Of a stretch of 64,000 nucleotides of DNA, positions 49,665 to 59,259 are shown piece after piece (position 1 is the first letter of the stretch; each line of letters opens with the position of its first letter). Location of the stretch: assembly GCA_016794425.1 (NCBI GenBank), contig JAEUHR010000030.1, forward strand, positions 1 through 64,000, in the 5' to 3' direction. A program made the position numbers and the translations under genes. Origin of the DNA: Planctomycetota bacterium (lineage in GTDB: Bacteria; Planctomycetota; UBA1135; UBA2386). The notes under the pieces were generated by a model. That model worked only from the letters and a program-made list of their open reading frames with translations, was not told the origin of the DNA and searched no databases.

Positions 49665-50274
49665 TGCCGGTCCCCGAGTGCAGCCGTGGCTGCCGCGGCA
49701 GCACGGCCAGCACCGCGGCCTCGTGCGCACCGAGTTCGCGCCAGCGCGCCGCCAGGGCGTCCGCGGGCAGCAGCAGCGCCGCGAGCTGCACGTAGAGCGC
49801 CTCGTGCCGCGCCTCGGCCTCGCCCAGCTCGCCGTAGAACGCGGCGGCCTCGGCGTCGACCGCGCGCAGCGCCGCAGCCATCGCCGCCATGCGTTCGCAC
49901 GACCGCGCTTCGATGATCGCCGCGACCAGCAGTTCGTCGGCGAGCCGGTGCGGCATCGTCGACCGCACCGCGGCCTTCAGCCGCTCGGCGTAGCGCCCCG
50001 GCTGCAGCGGCGCGAACGGCAGCCCGCGCTGCGCCAGCAGCCGCAGCGTGCGTTCGAAGTGCACCAGCTCTTCGCGCGCCAGCGCCGACAGCGCGCGCTG
50101 CACGTCGGCGCCGCCCGGCACGCGGAACAGGAACGCCAGCGCACCCGCCGCCGCCTTCTTCTCGAGGTGCGCCTGGTCGAGCAGCAGCGTGCCGAGGTCC
50201 GGCACCATCGCCGCGGCCCAGTCGGGCGGCGTCGCGTACGGCAGCGGCGGCAGGGGTGCTTCGGCGGTCACCAT
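49654..50274 (-). CDS. miaE: tRNA-(ms2io6A)-hydroxylase
   Basis: This 206-residue ferritin-like diiron monooxygenase hydroxylates the isopentenyl group of ms2i6A37 in tRNA. Metal ligands occur in the expected four-helix order: DQAHLEKKAA, REELVHFE, IEARSCERM and EARHEALY. The length fits bacterial MiaE. It is 16 bases after a 177-residue unknown and overlaps the lipase gene. The substrate-forming miaA and miaB genes are not in the window. Confidence 0.88.
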   Translation of the reverse strand: MVTAEAPLPPLPYATPPDWAAAMVPDLGTLLLDQAHLEKKAAAGALAFLFRVPGGADVQRALSALAREELVHFERTLRLLAQRGLPFAPLQPGRYAERLKAAVRSTMPHRLADELLVAAIIEARSCERMAAMAAALRAVDAEAAAFYGELGEAEARHEALYVQLAALLLPADALAARWRELGAHEAAVLAVLPRQPRLHSGTGSGA

Positions 50275-50290
50275 CGCCGCAGCGTAGCGG

Positions 50291-50824
50291 TCAGCGGCTA
50301 CTGGCGAAACTCGCCGCGACCTCGGCCGCGGCTGCCGACGCGGTCTGCACGCCCACCAGCTGCCGCCCGCCGTCGAAGCAGAGCCGGCGCCCGTCCCACG
50401 CGAACGTCAGCAGTTGCGCGCCGAAGCCGTCCGGCCGCGCGAACACCAGCGCGATGCGGTCGCCGCGCACCTCGCCGGCCAGCAGCGGCCTTTCGAGCCA
50501 CGGCAGCAACGACGCGTCGGCCGACAGCGCGCGCAAGGTCGCCGCGTCGAGCCGCCGGTCGAACGCCTGCAGGCGCCGCAGCAGCTCGCTGCGGTGCGAC
50601 GCCGTCGTCGCCGACGCGAACGCCGCCAGGTCGCCGCGGCTGCAGGCCGCGTCGACGGCCGCTGCTGCCGCGCGCAAGCGAGGCAACGCCTGCGCTTGCT
50701 GCACCGGCCCCTGCGGCAGCGGGTTCGGCCAGGTCGGCGGCACCAGCGCGAACACCAGCGCCGTCGCGCCGAGCGCGGCCAGCACGGTCGCGAGCCAACC
50801 GCGGCGTTCGCGTTCGCGGCTCAC
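50291..50824 (-). CDS. Hypothetical membrane-anchored protein
   Basis: This 177-residue protein starts with a GTG coupled to the upstream lipoprotein stop (GTGA at 50821-50824). RERERRGWLATVLAALGATA starts a signal anchor that continues to about residue 30. The remainder is an Ala/Arg-rich helical part and a small C-terminal domain (RPDGFGAQLLTFAWDGRRLC). It could be a compact NTF2-like or cystatin-like fold, but I recognise no family. The coupling suggests a function shared with the 1210-residue lipoprotein. Confidence 0.65.
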   Translation of the reverse strand: MSRERERRGWLATVLAALGATALVFALVPPTWPNPLPQGPVQQAQALPRLRAAAAAVDAACSRGDLAAFASATTASHRSELLRRLQAFDRRLDAATLRALSADASLLPWLERPLLAGEVRGDRIALVFARPDGFGAQLLTFAWDGRRLCFDGGRQLVGVQTASAAAAEVAASFASSR

Positions 50825-53800
50825 TTCGGTCCCTCCGGCGCACCGCCGAAGAACACCTCGGTGGTGCCGCTGCGGAAACGGATCACGGTGCCCCCCGCCG
50901 CCGCCGCGGCCGCGGCTTCGGCGTCGGCGTGTGGCAGCTCGGCCTCGGCCACGATCTCGCCGTTGACGATGTGGCGCGGCCGCGGGCCGCGCAGCACCGC
51001 GGTCCACGGCAGTTCGATCGGCCGGTCGGGCAGCGGCGGCGCCACCAGCACCAGCACGCCGCGCGCGGCGTCGTAGCGGCACGCCGCCAGCGGCGCGCGC
51101 GTGCGGCGCACGCCGGGTTCGGCGCCGCCGCCGTGGCGGCGGCACTCGATGCGGTAGGTGCCGGGCCGATCCGGCAGGAACACCGTGCGGCCGTCGAACC
51201 ACGCCCACGGTTCGCCGTCGAGCGTCACCGCGTCGAAGTCGTCGCCCATCACGACGCTCGGCGGCACGAGGCGGCTCGGCTGGGCCAGCTGCACCGTCAC
51301 CGACAGCGGCTCCGGATCGCGCAGCGCCAGCACGTGTGCCGAGCCCGGCCCCGGCCGCGTGCGGGCCAGCACCGCGGGACCGACGCACAGCTGCACGACG
51401 TCGCCGGGTTCGTGCCGCACGCGCAACAGCCGTGCGCCGTCGGCGGTCGCCTGCGTGCCGCGCCACGTCCACCAGCCGTTCTCGCGCACCGCGACCGGCG
51501 TCGTGATGCCGCCGTCGAGGCGCACGACGCGCGTCCACGGCAGCGCGAGGCCGGCGTGCAGCAGAGCCTCGCCGGTCGCGAGCACGTCGAGCGACGTCGG
51601 CTGGTCGATCGCGCGGCACAGCGCGACCGCGTCGGCGGCGACGGCGCGGCTGCGCGCGTGCGGCACGAACAGGAAGCCGAGCCGCTGCTGGTGCCCCACC
51701 TGTGGTGCCGCATGCAGCACCAGCGCGCCAGAGTCGACGGCCAGCGTGTCGTGGCGGCCGAGCTGCAGCGGCACGACGACGACGTCGGGCAGCGCGCGAT
51801 CGATGGCCGCGAGCACGAACGGCTGCCGCAGGTCGGCGCCGGCCGGCACGCGGTGGCCGGCGAACTGGAACCGCCGTTCGACCTGCAGCCCGCGCGCGGC
51901 GGCGTCCCACTGCACGCGCAGCACGAAGCCCGGCAGATCGGCGATCGCGGTGAACTCGAGCCGATCCGCGTGCAGCGACGACGTCGACCGCTCCTCGAGC
52001 CGAGCCAGACAGCCGGCCGGTTCGAGCACGTTCGCGGCCGCACCGACGTCGCCGCGCCGCACGATGCGCAGCCGTTCGAACGCGACGGCGCCACCCTCGA
52101 GCTGCTCGAACTGCAGCGTGTGCGGACCGGAGCGCACGAGGTGCAGCGGCACGATGCCCGCGGCGACTTCGCCGGCGCGCACCGGCACGCAGCACAGCAG
52201 CGCGCCGTCGAGCGCGATCGCGACGATGCCGCGCGCTGCCTCGCCGCGCAGCCGGTACTCGAGTTCGTGGTAGCCGGCGGTGCCGTGCCACTCGGCGCCG
52301 ACCGCGGCCGGCCACTCCGGCGCGCGCGCGAACGCCAGCAGCGCCGGCAGCCGTTCGTCGGCCGCGACGACGGCGCGCACGCTCGCGGCATGGCCGCCCG
52401 CCGGCGCGAGGCCGTTCGCGAGCAGGTCGACGCTGGCGACCGCCGCCTCGTCGAGGTCGGGCCGCGCGCCGTAGAGGCGCGTGCGCAGGAACGACGCCGC
52501 CAACAGGCGCGGCGCGCCGGTGCCGAACCGGGCCCGGCCGTCCGGGTCGTACGCCAGCGCACCGCCGCTGCCGGTCAGACGGAACCAGTTGTTCTGCAGC
52601 ACGTGCACGGCCGCCGGCGCGTCGCTCTCGGCGCCGAAGCCGGCCGGCGCGGTGTCGAGCAGCGCGCGCGCGGCGGCGCGATGGCCGTCGCTGCCGGTCG
52701 CCGACAACCGCATCGCGACCGCCGCCAGCAGCGGTTCGAGCGAGGTGCCGTGCACGTAGGCGAGCGAGTCGGCGTCGAAGCTCTGCGGATCGAAGCGCCG
52801 CCACCACATCGCGCCGCCGAGGCCGGCGCGGTCGCGCACGAAGTCGTTCGCCTGCGTGACGATCCAGTCGCCGTGGCTGCCGCCGCCGGCGACCGCGTCG
52901 GCGGCCACCGCACCGCGCCGCGCGCGCGCATCGAGCACGCCGAGCGGGAACGCCAGGGCCGCGAAGCCGGCGCGCCAGTGCGCGCTGATGCCGGCGAGGC
53001 CCAGTCCGGGCACCGCGCCGTCGTCGGCGTCGAGCGCGCGGAAGCCGCCGAGCGGGCTGCCGCTGCGCTCGCCGGTGCCGTACAGCGCCGCGGCGGGCTG
53101 GAAGTCCTGCAGCATCGCGCCGGCGAGGCCGAGCGTCGCGTCGGCGTCCTCGGTCAGGCCGAAACCGTCGAACGCACCGTCCGAGAGCCGGCGCACACAC
53201 GCGAGTTCGCGCGCCAGGAAGCGCAGGGCGGCCAGCCGTTCGGCCTGCCGCGCGTCGCCAGCGAGCGACGGCACCGCCGCGAACAGCAGCAGGCCGCGCG
53301 CGTGCGCCTCGGCCGCCAGCCGCCGCGGTTCGCCGGCCGGCCACACCAGCCGGTCCTCGGCCGACGGCCACGCGGCGGGCCGCTTCAGCGGGTCGCGCGA
53401 CGGCCACGCCAGCGGCGGTCGCTGCGCGTCGTCACCCAGTTCGAGTTCGAGCAGGTCGGCGCCGGCGAGCCAGCTCGGCAGCAGCACGTCGCGCGTCAGC
53501 TCGTCGGCGCGCCGCAACGCGGCGGTGTCGGCGTCCAGCAGCGGCGCGCGCCAGCCCCAGTGCGCCAGCAGCGGCAGGTTCGGACCGTGCCGCGGCGTGA
53601 ACGCAGCCGGCACCGCCAGCGGCGCCGCGGCCGCCGGCGGCGGCACGGTCAGCAGCACGAGCCGCGCGTCCGGTTGCGGCCGCAGCATCTTCACCGCGGC
53701 GCGCAGGAACGCGACCGCGTTGCCACGCACGGTCGGATCGCCGTGGCCGGTGTCGGGCACGAGCCCGAGCGCCAGCACTTCGCCGTGGCCGCGGCGCCAG

Positions 53801-54453
53801 CGCACCAGCACCGGCGGCCCCGCCGGTTCGGCCGCACCGTCGCGCTCGACCGCCAGCCGCGCCAGCACTTCGCCGCGCTGCGGCGCACCGACACGCCACG
53901 TGCACAGCGGCACCGCACACGGTTCGCCGCCGCACAGGTAGTACGTGTGCTCGCGGCCTGCCGCGGCGACCAGCGGCGCGAACAGTTCCGGCACGGCACC
54001 GGTGACGACTTCGAGGCCGAGCCAGGCGCGGCCGAGCGTCGCGCGGCGGTCGAAGCCCCAGCGGAACGTCACCGGCTCGGGCCACTCCGGCTCGATCGCC
54101 AGCGCGGCCGCCAGCGTCGCCGCCTGGCCGAGCAGCAGCAGCCGGCCGCCGCGTTCGACGAAGCGACCGAGGCCCTGCCGCTGCGCCACGGTCCAGCCGC
54201 CGGCGTCCGGCGCGCCGTCGTGCAGCACGACGACCGTCGCCGCATCGCCGAACTCGAACGCGGCCGGATCGTCCGGCAGCGTCGCCGCGACCAGCGGCCC
54301 GAGGTCGCGCAGTGCGGCCTGCCACGGCGCGAGGTCCTGGCCACGCGGCGGCGGCGGCAGCCTGCCGACACCGGCGCAGGCACCGAACAGGAGCGCCACC
54401 GCGACCGACAGGCACACGGCGGCGAAGCAGATTCTCGCGCGACCCTCTGGCAT
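50821..54453 (-). CDS. Large lipoprotein of unknown function (1210 residues)
   Basis: The signal AAVCLSVAVALLFGACAG ends in a lipobox Cys. Residues about 60-110 read like a glutamine-amidotransferase-like domain of the DUF4350/ThuA type (ATVVVLHDGAPDAGGW, LGRFVERGGRLLLLGQ). The middle (about 330-620) has features of a TIM-barrel glycosidase-like region (AAEAHARGLLLFAAVPS, GAFDGFGLTEDADA, DRAGLGGAMWWRRFDP). The C-terminal half is beta-sandwich-rich (EFEQL-type strands, RPGTYRIECRRHGGG, GEPWAWFDGRTVFLPD). No known family covers the whole. The gene diverges from the MBL gene with only 11 bases between starts and is coupled to the 177-residue gene. Confidence 0.7.
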   Translation of the reverse strand: MPEGRARICFAAVCLSVAVALLFGACAGVGRLPPPPRGQDLAPWQAALRDLGPLVAATLPDDPAAFEFGDAATVVVLHDGAPDAGGWTVAQRQGLGRFVERGGRLLLLGQAATLAAALAIEPEWPEPVTFRWGFDRRATLGRAWLGLEVVTGAVPELFAPLVAAAGREHTYYLCGGEPCAVPLCTWRVGAPQRGEVLARLAVERDGAAEPAGPPVLVRWRRGHGEVLALGLVPDTGHGDPTVRGNAVAFLRAAVKMLRPQPDARLVLLTVPPPAAAAPLAVPAAFTPRHGPNLPLLAHWGWRAPLLDADTAALRRADELTRDVLLPSWLAGADLLELELGDDAQRPPLAWPSRDPLKRPAAWPSAEDRLVWPAGEPRRLAAEAHARGLLLFAAVPSLAGDARQAERLAALRFLARELACVRRLSDGAFDGFGLTEDADATLGLAGAMLQDFQPAAALYGTGERSGSPLGGFRALDADDGAVPGLGLAGISAHWRAGFAALAFPLGVLDARARRGAVAADAVAGGGSHGDWIVTQANDFVRDRAGLGGAMWWRRFDPQSFDADSLAYVHGTSLEPLLAAVAMRLSATGSDGHRAAARALLDTAPAGFGAESDAPAAVHVLQNNWFRLTGSGGALAYDPDGRARFGTGAPRLLAASFLRTRLYGARPDLDEAAVASVDLLANGLAPAGGHAASVRAVVAADERLPALLAFARAPEWPAAVGAEWHGTAGYHELEYRLRGEAARGIVAIALDGALLCCVPVRAGEVAAGIVPLHLVRSGPHTLQFEQLEGGAVAFERLRIVRRGDVGAAANVLEPAGCLARLEERSTSSLHADRLEFTAIADLPGFVLRVQWDAAARGLQVERRFQFAGHRVPAGADLRQPFVLAAIDRALPDVVVVPLQLGRHDTLAVDSGALVLHAAPQVGHQQRLGFLFVPHARSRAVAADAVALCRAIDQPTSLDVLATGEALLHAGLALPWTRVVRLDGGITTPVAVRENGWWTWRGTQATADGARLLRVRHEPGDVVQLCVGPAVLARTRPGPGSAHVLALRDPEPLSVTVQLAQPSRLVPPSVVMGDDFDAVTLDGEPWAWFDGRTVFLPDRPGTYRIECRRHGGGAEPGVRRTRAPLAACRYDAARGVLVLVAPPLPDRPIELPWTAVLRGPRPRHIVNGEIVAEAELPHADAEAAAAAAAGGTVIRFRSGTTEVFFGGAPEGPK

Positions 54454-54464
54454 CCTTGCCACCG

Positions 54465-55205
54465 ATGGATCGGCACGCACCCACCCCCTCCCTTGAGGAC
54501 CGTCTCGAATTCCGACAGTGGCTGGCCGGCCGCGACTTCGCGCAGCACGACCCGATCGCCAGCCAGATGGTGAACTTCACCTACCTGATCGGCGACAAGC
54601 AGACCAAGGAGGCCGTGCTGGTCGACCCGTGCTACGCGGTCGGCGAACTGGTCGACCTCGCCGAGCGGGAGGGCTACCGGATCACCGGTGCCCTGGCGAC
54701 GCACTACCACCCGGACCACGTCGGCGGCGACCTCTGGGGCCACCAGCTGCAGGGCGTGCGCGAACTGCTGGCGCGCTGCCCGTGCAAGGTGCACGTGCAG
54801 CGCGCCGAGGCGCCGTGGGTCAAGCGCGTGACCGGCTGCAGCGACACCGACCTCGCGCTGCACGACAGCGGCGACGTCGTGCAGGTCGGCGCGATCCCGA
54901 TCACGCTGATCCACACGCCGGGCCACACGCCGGGCTCGCAGTGCTTCCTGGTGCAGAACCGCCTCGTCGCCGGCGACACGCTGTTCCTGCAGGGCTGCGG
55001 TCGCACCGACCTGCCGGGCGGCGACCCGCGGCAGCTCTACCTGTCGCTGACGCAGAAGCTCGCGCAGGTGCCGGACACCGCCGTGCTCTACCCGGGCCAC
55101 CTGTACGACCCGCGGCCGAACGCCAGCATGGGCGAGACCCGGCGCAGCAACTTCGTGTTCCAGCCGAAGAGCGAAGCCGAGTGGCTGCGCATGTTCGGCG
55201 GCTGA
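54465..55205 (+). CDS. MBL-fold metallo-hydrolase
   Basis: This 246-residue protein has the metal motif THYHPDHVGGD (His80, His82, Asp84, His85), GHTPGSQCF and GDTLFLQGCGRTDLPGGDP, then YPGHLYD at the C-terminus. This is the glyoxalase II-like branch, which includes persulfide dioxygenases. The residue pattern does not separate a hydrolase from a dioxygenase. The ATG at 54465 was chosen because LEDRLEFRQWLAGRDFAQ matches homologous N-termini. It diverges from the 1210-residue lipoprotein and converges on the M50 protease gene. Confidence 0.9.
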   Translation: MDRHAPTPSLEDRLEFRQWLAGRDFAQHDPIASQMVNFTYLIGDKQTKEAVLVDPCYAVGELVDLAEREGYRITGALATHYHPDHVGGDLWGHQLQGVRELLARCPCKVHVQRAEAPWVKRVTGCSDTDLALHDSGDVVQVGAIPITLIHTPGHTPGSQCFLVQNRLVAGDTLFLQGCGRTDLPGGDPRQLYLSLTQKLAQVPDTAVLYPGHLYDPRPNASMGETRRSNFVFQPKSEAEWLRMFGG

Positions 55206-55227
55206 CGGCGACGCGGCTCGGCCGAAC

Positions 55228-56271
55228 TCAGCCGGCGCCGCGGCGCCGCGCGGCCGCGCGCTTCAGCACCGCCTTGTCGCGCTCGCTGAGCCCGGCCATG
55301 CCGACCTCGTGCACGCGTTCGAGGATGCGGTCGACCTCGCGGTCGAGTTCCTGTTCGGCCGCGGCCACCTGTGCCGCGCGGCGCTCGGCGCGCGCCTGCC
55401 GCCAGCGCGTGAACCAGCCGGCCCGACGCGCCGACGGCTCTGCCAGCGGGCCCGCCCCGCGCTTCCAGGCGTCGGGGTCCATCGCCCACGGGTCGGCGGC
55501 GACGTGGCCGTAGACCAGCGCGTGCCGCGCGTAGCGGCGCTCGTTCAGGCACTGCGAGATGCACGACAGGCCGAGCACGACGCCGAGGCCGCTCTCGAGG
55601 TCGGAGCGCCCCAGCGCCAGCAGGATCAGCAGCGCGCCGCCACCGATGCCGACCGCGGTCGCCCACATCGTCGCGCGGTTCGGGTGCATGCGCAGCGCCA
55701 GCAGCGCGCGCAGGCAGCGGCCGCCGTCGAGCGGGAAGAACGGCAGCAGGTTGAACAGCAGCAGCGAGAGGTTCGTCACCTGGAGGAACCACACTGCGAA
55801 CGCGATCGGACACCCGGTCCAGCCCGCGATCGTCAGCACGCGATCGGGCAGCAGCAGGTACAGCGGCCAGACCACGACCAGCCACGCGAGGTGCACGGCC
55901 GGACCGGCCAGCGTCACGACCAGCTCGCTGCGCGGCGTCGTGGTCGGCGAGTTCATGTGGGCGACGCCGCCGAGCGGCGACAGCGTGATCGCGTCGGTGC
56001 GGATCCGGTAGCGCCAGCCGGCCGCGATGTGCCCCATCTCGTGCGACCAGATCACGACGAACAGGCCGACGAACGCGATCGCCGTGTGGACCGCGCGCTC
56101 CAGGTCCGTGCCATGCGGCACCCAGCGCCAGAAGATCAGCGGCATCAGCACCGCCGCCGCCCAGTACATGCGCACGTGCACGCCGAACAGGTCGCCGATC
56201 GCGAAGCTCTTCGTGACGAAGCGCAGCAGCTGCATCAGCGGCGAACGGTCGTAGTCGCGGTAGCCGGTCAC
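55228..56271 (-). CDS. Site-2 protease family (M50) membrane metalloprotease
   Basis: This 347-residue intramembrane protease carries the zinc motif SHEMGH (His77, Glu78, His81) in the third span. The second conserved site is NLLPFFPLDGG. PLGGVAHMNSPTTTPRSELV precedes a loop typical of SpoIVFB-type enzymes. The C-terminal about 90 residues are charged and coiled-coil-like (AAEQELDREVDRILERVHEV). The start is a GTG at 56271. The substrate is unknown; regulated proteolysis of membrane proteins is typical of the family. Confidence 0.9.
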   Translation of the reverse strand: MTGYRDYDRSPLMQLLRFVTKSFAIGDLFGVHVRMYWAAAVLMPLIFWRWVPHGTDLERAVHTAIAFVGLFVVIWSHEMGHIAAGWRYRIRTDAITLSPLGGVAHMNSPTTTPRSELVVTLAGPAVHLAWLVVVWPLYLLLPDRVLTIAGWTGCPIAFAVWFLQVTNLSLLLFNLLPFFPLDGGRCLRALLALRMHPNRATMWATAVGIGGGALLILLALGRSDLESGLGVVLGLSCISQCLNERRYARHALVYGHVAADPWAMDPDAWKRGAGPLAEPSARRAGWFTRWRQARAERRAAQVAAAEQELDREVDRILERVHEVGMAGLSERDKAVLKRAAARRRGAG

Positions 56272-56402
56272 GGTGCGCGGATCTTACGCCCGCCGCGCAC
56301 GACTGCACCGCTGCACCGGGACGACGCCGGGATCCGCTGCCAGCGCGCCCACCGCGCGCCGCCGCGCTGGGGCCGTTGGCAGCGGAACGCCGCGGGGCCG
56401 GG

Positions 56403-57305
56403 TCAGCCGCCGCGCCGCCGCTCCTCGAGTTCGGCCAGCGTCTTCGGCCAGTCCTTCTTCAGCAGCGCCGACAGGCCGCGGTCGGCCAGCAGCTTGCCGC
56501 CGCACTGGCAGTTCGCGCAGTAGTTGCACTCGTTGTCGGCGTAGCGGATGCGCTGCACGGGCGCGCCACAGTCCGGGCACGGCTGCCCGTAGCGACCGTG
56601 CACCGCCATGCCGGCGCGGAACGCGGTGACCTTGGTCGGCCAGCCGTCGCCGACCTCGGTGCGCAGCACGGCGGTCCAGTGCGCGAACACCGCCACGACC
56701 GCGGCGTGCAGCCGTTCGATCTCGGCGTCGGCCAGCCGCGACGTCAGCACCGCCGGCGACAACCGCGCGCGGTGCAGGATCTCGTCGCTGTAGGCGTTGC
56801 CGATGCCGGCGAACAACGTCGGGTCGCACAGCGCGCGCTTCACGGTCCGGTTCTCGCGCCGCAGCGTGGCCGCGAACTGCAGCGGCGTCGCGCCGTCGAC
56901 CTCGAGCCCGCCGCGGTCGAACTGGCGCAGCGCGTCGCGGCCGCGCACCAGGTGCAGCGACGCGCGCTTCTTGCTGCCGGCCTCGGTCAAGACGAGCGTG
57001 CCGGGCGCGAAGTCGAACGCCGCCAGATCGATCCGCGCGCCGAGCTTGCGTTCGCGCGGGTACCACTGCAGCCGGCCGGCGATCATCAGGTGCAGCACCA
57101 GGAACAGGTCGCCGTCGAAACCGAACACGAGCCGCTTGCCGAGCCGTTCGACACCGCGCAGCACCTGGCCGCGCAGCGCCTCGGGCGGCGGTTCGACGGT
57201 GCGCAGCACGAATGCACTGCGCAGCCGCACGTCCTCGAGCACCTGGCCGACCAGCAGCGCCGTCAGCCGCTCGCGGTAGATCGTGACGTCGGGCAGCTCG
57301 GGCAT
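56403..57305 (-). CDS. mutM: Formamidopyrimidine-DNA glycosylase family protein
   Basis: This 300-residue base-excision repair enzyme starts MPELPDV, with the catalytic Pro2 and Glu3. VERLGKRLVFGFDG contains the conserved Lys. The H2TH region is ALCDPTLFAGIGNAYSDEIL. The zinc finger is CPDCGAPVQRIRY...CNYCANCQCGG, followed by LADRGLSALLKKDWPKTL. This subtype of Fpg/Nei proteins is common in actinobacteria and planctomycetes. Removal of oxidised purines is expected; the exact lesion spectrum is unclear. The gene follows the esterase gene by 9 bases. Confidence 0.92.
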   Translation of the reverse strand: MPELPDVTIYRERLTALLVGQVLEDVRLRSAFVLRTVEPPPEALRGQVLRGVERLGKRLVFGFDGDLFLVLHLMIAGRLQWYPRERKLGARIDLAAFDFAPGTLVLTEAGSKKRASLHLVRGRDALRQFDRGGLEVDGATPLQFAATLRRENRTVKRALCDPTLFAGIGNAYSDEILHRARLSPAVLTSRLADAEIERLHAAVVAVFAHWTAVLRTEVGDGWPTKVTAFRAGMAVHGRYGQPCPDCGAPVQRIRYADNECNYCANCQCGGKLLADRGLSALLKKDWPKTLAELEERRRGG

Positions 57306-57314
57306 GCGCCGCGG

Positions 57315-58556
57315 CTATCCGTCGACGGTCAGCGACACGTCGTCGAGCCAGACCTCGCCGTCCAGCACGACCACCAGCTGCACCACCGCGCGCACGGCGC
57401 CCGCGCAGGGGAACTGCTTCTCGACGCGCTGCCAGTCACCGTCGGCGGGCAGCCGCACGAGGTCGACGTCGTCGTCGATCGGCTTGCCGTCCTTGCCGTA
57501 GCGCCAGACCTTCAGCCACGCGTTCTGCACGCCCTTGCACCGCAGCTGCGCCGCCGCCGTCAGCGTGCGACCGGGCGGCAACTCGACCTCCTGTGTGACG
57601 AGGTCGAGCGGCGCGCCGCCGGTCTTGCGCACGTACAGCGCCTGCTTGCCTTGCTGGCGCTGCTGCTTCTGCACCTCGGCGGTCAGCCGGCCGCTGTTGG
57701 CGATCGTGCGCCAGCCGTCGAGCCCCTGCTCGAAGCCGCCGTTGCGCAGCAGGTTCGCGCCTGCCTTCGGCGGCGGTGGCCAGCGCGGCGCCGGTGCGGC
57801 CTGCGCGCCGAACAGCCAGCCGAGGCAGTCCTTCAGGCGCGGCAGCGGCCGGTCGTTCCAGCCGTGGCCGCCGCGGTAGATGCTGACCCGGACCACGGCA
57901 CCGGCCGCGCTCAGGGCATCGTAGGCGGCCCGCGCGTGGTGGAACGGCGTCGTCGTGTCCTCGGGCGACTGGTCGATCACGATCCGCCGTCCCTTCGCGC
58001 CGGCGAGCTCCGCCGGCGCGACCGGCTCGGGCCAGACCGACATCGCGACGTAACCGCGCGCGAACGGTCCGTCGGCGGCGACCAGCAGCGGCCAGATCGC
58101 GGGCCCGCTCGACGACCACGCCAGCACCGCGCGCCGCGCCGGTTCGACCGCGAACTCGCGCGCGACTTGGTCGACCACCGCGCCGACCAGCTGTTCGGTC
58201 GGCCAGGCCATGTCCGGCACCGGCGACGCCGCGGTCGGCCAGACCACCACCTGATCGTCGCGCCACTTCACCGCGGTCACCAGTGCGACCGCGCAATCGT
58301 CGGGGACCTGCGCCGCGATGCCGTCCTGCACGAACGGCAGGAACTCGCGCGATCCGTCACCGCCGGGCAGCACGACCAGCAGCCGGTTCGACGTGCCGGC
58401 CGGCGCCGGCTTGCGCGGCGGGATCACGAAGTAGCAGCTGCGCGGCAGCAGCACGAAGGTGCGCTCCTGTGCAGCGGGCGCCGGCTTCTGGCCGATGGCA
58501 TCGGTCGCGAGCAGCACACCGACGGCCAGCGCGGCGACGAGCAAGGTCGTTCGCAT
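57315..58556 (-). CDS. Secreted alpha/beta hydrolase (esterase/PHB-depolymerase-like) with C-terminal carbohydrate-binding-like domain
   Basis: This 413-residue protein has a signal peptide (RTTLLVAALAVGVLLATDA). The hydrolase part spans about 45-255 (LLVVLPGGDGSREFLPFV, nucleophile region VLAWSSSGPAIWPLL, His in YRGGHGWNDRP). The nucleophile elbow reads WSSSGPA, where GxSxG usually has a Gly first. The C-terminal part (about 270-412) has LLRNGGFEQGLDGWRTIAN and ends VWLDDVSLTVDG, the common galactose-binding-like fold. The substrate is unknown, probably an ester in the periplasm or outside. Confidence 0.8.
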   Translation of the reverse strand: MRTTLLVAALAVGVLLATDAIGQKPAPAAQERTFVLLPRSCYFVIPPRKPAPAGTSNRLLVVLPGGDGSREFLPFVQDGIAAQVPDDCAVALVTAVKWRDDQVVVWPTAASPVPDMAWPTEQLVGAVVDQVAREFAVEPARRAVLAWSSSGPAIWPLLVAADGPFARGYVAMSVWPEPVAPAELAGAKGRRIVIDQSPEDTTTPFHHARAAYDALSAAGAVVRVSIYRGGHGWNDRPLPRLKDCLGWLFGAQAAPAPRWPPPPKAGANLLRNGGFEQGLDGWRTIANSGRLTAEVQKQQRQQGKQALYVRKTGGAPLDLVTQEVELPPGRTLTAAAQLRCKGVQNAWLKVWRYGKDGKPIDDDVDLVRLPADGDWQRVEKQFPCAGAVRAVVQLVVVLDGEVWLDDVSLTVDG

Positions 58557-58591
58557 GACGGCGCCATGCTAGCACTCGCCGCGCACGCCTC

Positions 58592-58597
58592 TACACT
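58592..58597 (+). promoter_or_regulatory. Candidate -10 hexamer (TACACT) close to the ppa start
   Basis: TACACT lies 15 bases before the ppa ATG, so any transcript from it would have almost no leader. CTAGCA at 58569-58574 is 17 bases upstream and only half matches TTGACA. Confidence 0.3.
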
Positions 58598-58612
58598 GCT
58601 CGCCCTTCGCCC

Positions 58613-59230
<618 letters not shown>

Positions 59231-59259
59231 CCGCGCCGTCGCGTATGCTGCCGCCGCGC

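Noticed and set aside
49402..54573. A plus-strand open frame of over 5 kb running opposite miaE and the large lipoprotein gene
   Set aside because: Its translation is an Arg/Ala/His/Pro-rich string without domains, start context or signal. It is the antisense shadow expected from GC-rich codon use; the minus-strand frames have lipoprotein signals and known families.
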